DNA of 64,000 nucleotides, from the NCBI GenBank assembly GCA_025200525.1, contig CM045758.1, positions 161,693,040 to 161,757,039 of the forward strand, given 5' to 3'. Positions 58,801-64,000 of this stretch are shown here, piece by piece. The stretch is from Camellia lanceoleosa. Its lineage: Eukaryota > Streptophyta > Magnoliopsida > Ericales > Theaceae. Numbering within the stretch: the stretch's first letter is position 1; the number at the start of each line of letters is the position of its first letter. Both the position numbers and the translations under genes were made by a program. Below the pieces are notes generated by a model. The model did not search any database, was not told where the DNA came from, and saw nothing but the letters and a program-made list of their open reading frames with translations.

Positions 58801-61627
58801 ATACTACTGTTACTGGTAATATGAGGCATTATAAATTATTTTGTTTTCTTCTTGTCAGTTATGAACTTTGGAAACCATATCTTCGAGCTATGATGGAGAA
58901 TGACATGAAAGCAGTTAGCATAGGGACAAAGAGAAAAGCTGAGGTTTTGTCAACCTGCTTGGAGCAAATGAAAGCTTGCTTCTTAGATGTAAGTTAATCC
59001 ATGACCTCTTGAGAAGACCCATGCCTGATACTATTTCAACAAAATCATGCTGTAGCCTTGATTTCTTCCATGCAAATATGGCCTCAATATTGTTTGCAAG
59101 TTTTTTTATTTATTAAAATAAAAAAAAAAAAAAAAAAAACGCATAATAAGATGACATTGTGAGCCAATGAAGTGAGTTTTAATTCTTGGCCTCATTATAT
59201 TCTTAATTAGTGTATGAAATGTAATTGTGTTACAGACTTACTGTGTTGATTGCTATTATCTTGTGCTTGAATAATTACAATGGTGTGTGTACCATGACAT
59301 GCATTGGTCATACAACCAAATCTTTCCAACAGTATAAAATCTCTTTACGACCAATGAAGACTTTGCATGTAACAATCACAATGGTTAATCAGATACATAT
59401 TTGTTTTGGTATATGCTTTGTAACAAATATCATCTCTTTGTAATTCTCTTTCCTAATATATATGACTGTCTAATTTTTTCCATGCGTTCCACATTGTGTA
59501 TGATTATGCCTTCGGATAATTATACTGGATGTTTTTTTGCAGGCAAGGTTGAATAAAGTAAAATTGTTTGAAGCCATGGGAATTTTTTTCGAGAGGTGGT
59601 TCTTTACCTTTCCCAAGTGCCCTTAATAATATATTGGCCTTCAAATGAGCTGAGCTGTTCATGAACAACTCGGGCTTGGCTCGCTATGAGGATTACTCAG
59701 TCTCGTTCATTAAATAGATGAACGAAGCTTGAACTTGAATTTTAGGTTCATTTGTTATATGACCCAAGCTTGAGTAAGATTGAGCTCAGCTCGGTTAGAC
59801 TTGGCTCGCTAACTAACAACAAAGGGTCTTCCGAACATGCCATTGTTTAGTTTCTCAATGTACATAAGATATTTTTTGGAAGCTCGTGTTTCAACATACG
59901 GATAATATATATGCTTCACGTTATAACTTATACCCTTGGAGTTGATATATATCTATAGTGCCTTTGAATTTGAACTTAAAAATAATTATGTTTAATAATT
60001 ATCTTTGACCCTCAAATGTCTAATTTCCTAGGACCTGTCTTAGGCAACAAAAAGAAATGCACTCTCTTTGTAGTCAACACTACTGAGAGAGTGAGAGAGC
60101 AGAGACGAAAGAAGGATGATTATGTATTCTTTGGCTATCTATTCCACTCTCTCCTTTTTCATTCAATTCACAGCGGAGTTACTTCATCTCTCCTTCTCCT
60201 TTTCTTTGGTATTCGTCTTTACTTTTTTCTTTTAGATGTGTAAATCAATCTGCAAAAGTTCACTAAATCTCGAAGTTTTTTTAATCTCTGAAGGATCCTT
60301 CATTTTGTATTTGGACAGAGATTTAGTTTGAATTTTTAGTTTTTTGATATTTTCTACCATAATCTATCTAATATGTTTGGAGTGGTCTTTACTTATCTAA
60401 AAGAATTTATGTTTGCTTAAGGTTTGTTCTTCTTCTTTGTCCTACATAGCTGCCGTTGTGTGTTTTGTAATGAGCCAAGCTCGAGTTCATTGAAAAATGG
60501 TGAGCCGAGCACAAACACCCTTTCAACTTGAACATAATCACAAAAAAGCTCCGCTCGGCATGCCTTGGCTCATTTGCAGCCCTAATAGTATATAGTTTAT
60601 TTAAATTCTTCTGCTATCTCTGTAGAACTAGTAGATCAGGCGCAGATGAGCAGCATGCAGTTGGAGATGTTGTTCGGCGATGTGGTGTTTGCCAGGAATC
60701 AGATATGGTGCTTAAGCGGAAACCGGTAACTATTTGCATGTTAGATTTTTTGTTGATGTAAATAAACAATTAAAATGTTTGTCACTATATTTGTTTTGCA
60801 GTGGGTAGTTCTATTTCTGCTAAAAGTTTTGCATTCATTTATTTTTCACATTTCTAAGCAAGATGTATTGAAGTTGAAACGGCGTGTATATTCATGTAGC
60901 ATAAATAGATATTGTTAACAGATAACACTGCTATGCAGTTTCTTTTCTGAAATACATCTGATATCCTTCTGGTCAATTTCTGGAATAATCAACTGTTGGT
61001 TTTGTTATTTTAGATGGGTCAATATCTTGAAGTACCATGCGAAGTGTGCTGCTAATTAAACATTTTGGTTTGTCTTTCTTAGGGTACAAAGTCTCTTATT
61101 TCTTTTAGTCAGTTTATGAACAAAGCATTTTATAGATGAACTTTCATATTTATTTCTGCCTTTCCTGTAAACTGTTGGAAAAAGACAAACCATGGGCTTC
61201 TGGGGCATTGGTCTGCTAGGTTCTAATTCATATATCACCAGGGAACTTACTATTCAAATTCGAGCAACTACCTCATTTTTTCTCCCCTCTGAACCCATCA
61301 TATAATAAGAAATTTGTCATTCAATTTCTCCCCTCTGAACCCCTATTTATGAAATTTGTTTTGTTTTGTTTGTTTGTTTGCCATTTTTTTTTTGAATATG
61401 ATTGTGGTTTCATAAATTGAATTTTCTTTCTTTGAACTTAGATCTTGTGGCATTTTTCTTTCTATGATGTTTTTTGCACCCTCCTTTATTGATGTTTAAC
61501 TCTTGTATTGTATGGGTTTCTAATTCATCAATAAAGATTTCTTTTGCTGATCAAAAAAAATATTAAGCAATCTGCTCCCTCTATGCAGGATGGAAATTTC
61601 ATGGTTGGGTGCTTGGGTTATCCACAA
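46487..61627 (+). CDS. TOP3A: DNA topoisomerase 3-alpha, 18 exons seen, 3' end not in view
   Basis: Type IA topoisomerase that, with RecQ helicase and RMI1, dissolves double Holliday junctions and limits crossovers. Exons: 46487-46795, 47598-47776, 47867-47939, 48142-48264, 48416-48537, 48629-48701, 49501-49617, 50684-50767, 52451-52630, 52712-52840, 54197-54271, 56378-56467, 56616-56720, 57720-57754, 58859-58988, 59543-59595, 60626-60725 and 61589-61627. All have GT-AG borders and keep one frame for 672 codons. The Toprim fold has the entry glutamate in [10 protein letters not shown] and the metal motif DCDREGEN (D127, D129, E131). The active-site tyrosine is Y345 in [11 protein letters not shown]. 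Other blocks are [30 protein letters not shown] and [24 protein letters not shown] and [13 protein letters not shown] begin the zinc-finger tail, and exon 18 ends in a donor (CAA|GTAGGT). The usual length is about 900 residues, so the other zinc fingers should lie past 64000. The exon 1 donor (GAG|GTTCCT) is weak. Confidence 0.94.
46802..46843. repeat. (CT)n(TA)n microsatellite at the TOP3A exon 1 donor
   Basis: A CT run passing into a TA run begins six bases after the exon 1 border and touches the foldback element at 46844. Confidence 0.9.
46844..47572. mobile_element. Foldback element in TOP3A intron 1, with an inner nested hairpin
   Basis: The outer arms (about 46844-47020 and 47390-47572) are inverse copies sharing AAATTTGAGTGAAAAT, AAGCTT(G/T)ATCTGGT and CTTACTTTGTT/CTTACTTTCTC. 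An inner pair, AATCATCTCCAATCATAC near 47086 and GGATTGGAGATGATTTTC near 47370, forms a second hairpin. The ends GAGCATCTCC and TAA/TTA flanks suggest a PIF/Harbinger-like MITE inserted into a relative. It fills most of intron 1. Confidence 0.7.
49084..49275 (+). repeat. tRNA-derived SINE-like repeat in TOP3A intron 6
   Basis: GGGTTCAAGTCTCGG (about 49170-49184) fits a pol III B box, and GCTTAATAACCTTAAGG upstream stands where the A box would be. AATCACTTTGTGTACTATGC follows, as in the body of plant SINEs. No clean tail or target duplication was defined. Confidence 0.45.
51633..51795 (+). repeat. SINE-like repeat (Au type) in TOP3A intron 8
   Basis: TGGTGCAATGGTAGAAGCGA resembles a pol III A box, and ATGGGTGAGTTTGAG a decayed B box. 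AGCAGCCACTTTGTGCAAAT then resembles the body of Au-type SINEs. Borders are approximate. Confidence 0.5.
53055..53345. repeat. MITE fragment in TOP3A intron 10
   Basis: GGCCTCGTTCAGTAGCATTT opens a stretch rich in TTTTCAAAAT/TTTGAAAAC inverted words. Only one end is convincing, so it is a partial or decayed copy. Confidence 0.35.
53367..53987 (+). mobile_element. 5'-truncated L1-type LINE in TOP3A intron 10
   Basis: The target duplications AGAAGATAATCTATG (53352-53366) and AGAAGATATTCTATG (53988-54002) match at 14 of 15. The insert is the end of L1 ORF2: [19 protein letters not shown], then [18 protein letters not shown] (zinc-binding RVT tail) and [14 protein letters not shown]. It ends in an (AAAAAG)n tail at 53943-53987. 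A frame change separates the two parts. It lies in the sense direction of TOP3A but is removed with the intron. Confidence 0.92.
57955..58087. mobile_element. MITE in TOP3A intron 14
   Basis: GGCCTTGTTTGGGATGTAG and a facing CCAATTCCCAAACACCCC bound about 130 bp, with AAAAAGCCACT and AAAAAGTCAAAACTC inside. This is the usual shape of hAT-like plant MITEs. Confidence 0.6.
59635..60585. mobile_element. hAT-like element in TOP3A intron 16
   Basis: The left end TGGCCTTCAAATGAGC and right end GCTCATTTGCAGCCCTAA are imperfect inverted repeats. Flanks TAATATAT (59627-59634) and TAGTATAT (60586-60593) match at 7 of 8. Subterminal AGCTCGG/GGCTCG words are repeated at both ends. It starts 40 bp after exon 16 and ends 40 bp before exon 17, so it makes up nearly all of that intron. 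No transposase is seen. Confidence 0.75.
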
Positions 61628-63185
61628 GTAGGTGTTTTTGCCATTGATATTGTTAACTTATAAAAAATCCTACATTTGGAATTATGTTTAACATATTAGA
61701 CAAGCTATTCAATGTTGCACTGAACCTTTGAGAATTAGATGAATTATTCATTTCTTAAAATAAACTTGATCTGTGTGAAATGTTGTTATTGTTGACTTGA
61801 TGTTGGATTGTCCATCTGATGATCTTTTGAATATCTTGTTTTTGCTAATTGCATGCATGAAGCAATGCATTACTGTATTTTCATTATGCAAATCTGGAAA
61901 TGTGAAATAGAATTGCATCATTTCTTGTGAGATTATGTAGAACTTTATTTATGTTCTCTATATCCTATCAATTACTTCATACGGCTTTGTACCATCCACG
62001 ACTATGAATAGCCAAAAGTCTAATCCACTCATGTAAGCTGAATGCAATTCGATTTTGCTGTATCCAATTAATATGACGTACTGTGGAAGAAAAATACTTC
62101 ATTTTTCTGGGTAAAGAGATGAAAAAGATATGCTGGTCTAATAACATAGGGAATTGTCAGAAAAAAGAGCTTGCGCAAAGGAGTATACATAAATATGAAA
62201 CTTAGTGGTTTTAAGATTCAAGGCTCTTTTGAATATTGGTGTATAAGGTCTACTATTTTTAGCCAATAAAAAAAGCTCTACTATTTTTAGGGATAGGATG
62301 TAGCATCATGTAAATCAAGCAGAATGTTTGATGCAAATAGATTGGGCCCTTCTACCAAGTTGATGCAAATGGATGCAACAAATAGGCAATAGATGCAGCC
62401 AACGAAGTCCTGGACACTTGAAATCAGAAATAGCAAAAACTGAGCACAAACAGCTTCTACAATCTGATATTAAGGATACTAGAACCAAGAAATATAATTT
62501 TCTAGCATAACATTTCAACTAGAACCAATATTAAGCACTAAATGATGTTTGTTCTTGAAATCCGAGGGACAATACCGGAATACAGTAGTCTTCTAGTTCT
62601 AGACAACAAGGAAAATAATAGCTTAGATGCTAGCCTCTTTGCAGATGCAGCAGTGATGAAGTGATTGGTAGGCACCATGGGGTTTGAATCCTCAAATCCC
62701 TTCTTCCAAATCTTCAAAACCCTCTCAAATTTGTATTCTCTTCATCAAAATGTGCCCTTTCCCTGCAGATCTACCCTTTTTCATAGAAAGTTGAGAGACT
62801 TCTTGGGAAAGCCTGAAATTCCTTAACAAGGTTGATTCACAATTATGGATCTACTAGTCAAGTCATCAACCACTTGGTCAATTCAACCAATCAAATGATC
62901 AAGCCATAGCTAGATCACAATCTAAACAATTAAGAGAGTGACGATTTTGATATGGAAAACCTCAAATTGGAGAGCCTCTGTAGGAAATTAATTTATTGAT
63001 ATTATTGATTGATATACAATGTGTTTACAAGAGCTCTCTTTTATAGAGAGAAATGGGATACAATGGAGCCATAATGGAGCACTAACTATATTACTAACTA
63101 TATGGGGCACTAACTATAGCACTCACCTACCACACTAATACTCACCTAACACACTCATATCTATCTACCACACTAACATGCTTCG
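61628..63185. other. TOP3A intron 18 or 3' flank
   Basis: The donor at 61628 implies a further exon, but I find no acceptor followed by the expected cysteine-rich zinc-finger coding sequence before 64000. The stretch is AT-rich. TCACCTACCACACTAATACT and a near copy lie around 63121-63180. Confidence 0.5.
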
Positions 63186-63338
63186 ATCTTTGCTGGAGTG
63201 GTTGATGGAAGAAATATATGGGCCAATGATCTTGCTGCATCTCTCAACCTGCTGCAGACTCTTGAGGGCATCGTGGGTAAAGACAAGCTTGTTGTCTCCA
63301 CCTCTTGCTCGCTTCTCCACACTGCTGTTGATTTAGAA
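63186..63338 (+). pseudogene. Methionine synthase (MetE type) fragment
   Basis: The reading [19 protein letters not shown], then [20 protein letters not shown] and TAVDLE, is the conserved core of cobalamin-independent methionine synthase, which methylates homocysteine using methyltetrahydrofolate. About 51 codons are present. The frame then passes into RERKLPL, a corrupted version of the next block, and the rest is missing. The piece is in the sense direction of TOP3A and probably within its intron. It is likely a transposed fragment. Confidence 0.8.
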
Positions 63339-64000
63339 TATAGAGAGAGAAAGCTCCCTCTGTTGTTACCCATGGAGTTTTTGAGGCTTCCTTATCAGGC
63401 TCTTTGTCTGATTTGGGTGATACTGTGTGTTACTCTGAATCTAGTCTTATTTTTTTTCCAGATTTAGGAGGTTTTGAAGATCTTTTCGGGTCATTGCTAT
63501 CGTGAAGAGGAAGATCTGGTGCTTTTCCGGCCAGTTCTTTTGCTATCGTGAAGATATTTTCGGGTCATTAGCATGTGGTTTGTTCTGTCTGGTGGCTCGA
63601 TTGTGGGCTCTGACCAGTTGGTTTTGCTCCTCTACCCAAACACCTGGGGGTAAGTGAGCACGTTTCAGATCTGTCTTAAGCTCTGTTGGAGGGGGGATTT
63701 GATCTTGCTGTCCATATTTTGTGTTAACGTTCATCTCCAAGCAGTGGTGTTCGATGCCGGACTGTACGTTGAGATAAATGCTAGGGGATGGTGTTTGATG
63801 GCTGTCGGCGCTACTGTTACAGCATTGCTCTGTTTTGTTTCGCCGACTGTGCTATTGTGTGTTTTCTGACAATCATTGCTATGGCGTTACTGGTATGGTC
63901 TCCTTTAAGGGTGGCTGTCCAGATTGTGTTCTCCCCATCACTGTGGTGTGCCGCTGCTGGAATCCATATCGCCTTGTCGTTGTTGTGTTTCAGAGTAGTG
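63339..64000. other. Unassigned GC-richer stretch at the window edge
   Basis: It is less AT-rich than the flanking intron and includes a direct repeat around TTTTCGGGTCATT and GCTATCGTGAAGA (63484-63508 and 63540-63570). Short open frames match nothing I recognise. It may belong to the same mobile element that carries the methionine synthase piece. Confidence 0.35.

Noticed and set aside
1..64000. CRISPR arrays, bacterial operons, rRNA or genuine tRNA genes
   Set aside because: The sequence is plant nuclear; tRNA-like boxes occur only in SINE-type repeats and no cloverleaf was found.

Overview
The window is nuclear DNA of a flowering plant. The genes have many short exons with GT-AG introns, their products are plant-type, the spacers are AT-rich, and transposable elements are dense and nested. 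I cannot name the species. Three host genes are supported: farnesylcysteine lyase (FCLY, minus strand, 1270-6990, five exons), an F-box protein of the Arabidopsis At5g39450 type (minus, 27049-28919, carrying a one-base frameshift), and DNA topoisomerase 3-alpha (TOP3A, plus, 46487 to 61627 and probably past the right edge, 18 exons seen). As I recall, FCLY and TOP3A are neighbours in Arabidopsis (At5g63910 and At5g63920). The window would then be a conserved block opened out by about 40 kb of mobile DNA.

Layout. 1-1269: spacer below FCLY. 1270-6990: FCLY, with a 3.6 kb third intron. 7097-8071: a Mutator-like element (MULE) with perfect 9-bp target duplications about 100 bp from the FCLY start codon. 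8177-9488: a PIF/Harbinger-like element. 9966-10312: a foldback MITE. 11204-12359: a second MULE with a perfect 9-bp duplication. 13450-15300: a broken Copia retrotransposon that hosts two later insertions. 17737-20806: a decayed L1-type LINE with a MITE in its reverse transcriptase. 23342-25784: a complete small LTR element that codes only for a Gag-like protein (TR-GAG type). 27049-28919: the F-box gene. 29805-46280: almost wholly transposons, including three members of one MULE family that each carry different host gene pieces (NHL-repeat protein; serine acetyltransferase plus a short-chain dehydrogenase; cytochrome P450). A 2 kb nest of MITEs, one of them swollen by a GGTGGT-type minisatellite, ends about 200 bp before TOP3A. 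46487-61627: TOP3A, whose introns hold a foldback element, two SINE-like repeats, a LINE with 14/15-bp duplications, a MITE and a hAT element. 63186-63338: a displaced piece of cobalamin-independent methionine synthase.

The host genes do not form a pathway. FCLY recycles farnesylcysteine from prenylated proteins, the F-box protein should be an SCF substrate receptor, and TOP3A resolves recombination intermediates. The most notable content is the gene-capturing MULE family and the Gag-only LTR element, whose 5' LTR carries a perfect three-part heat-shock element.
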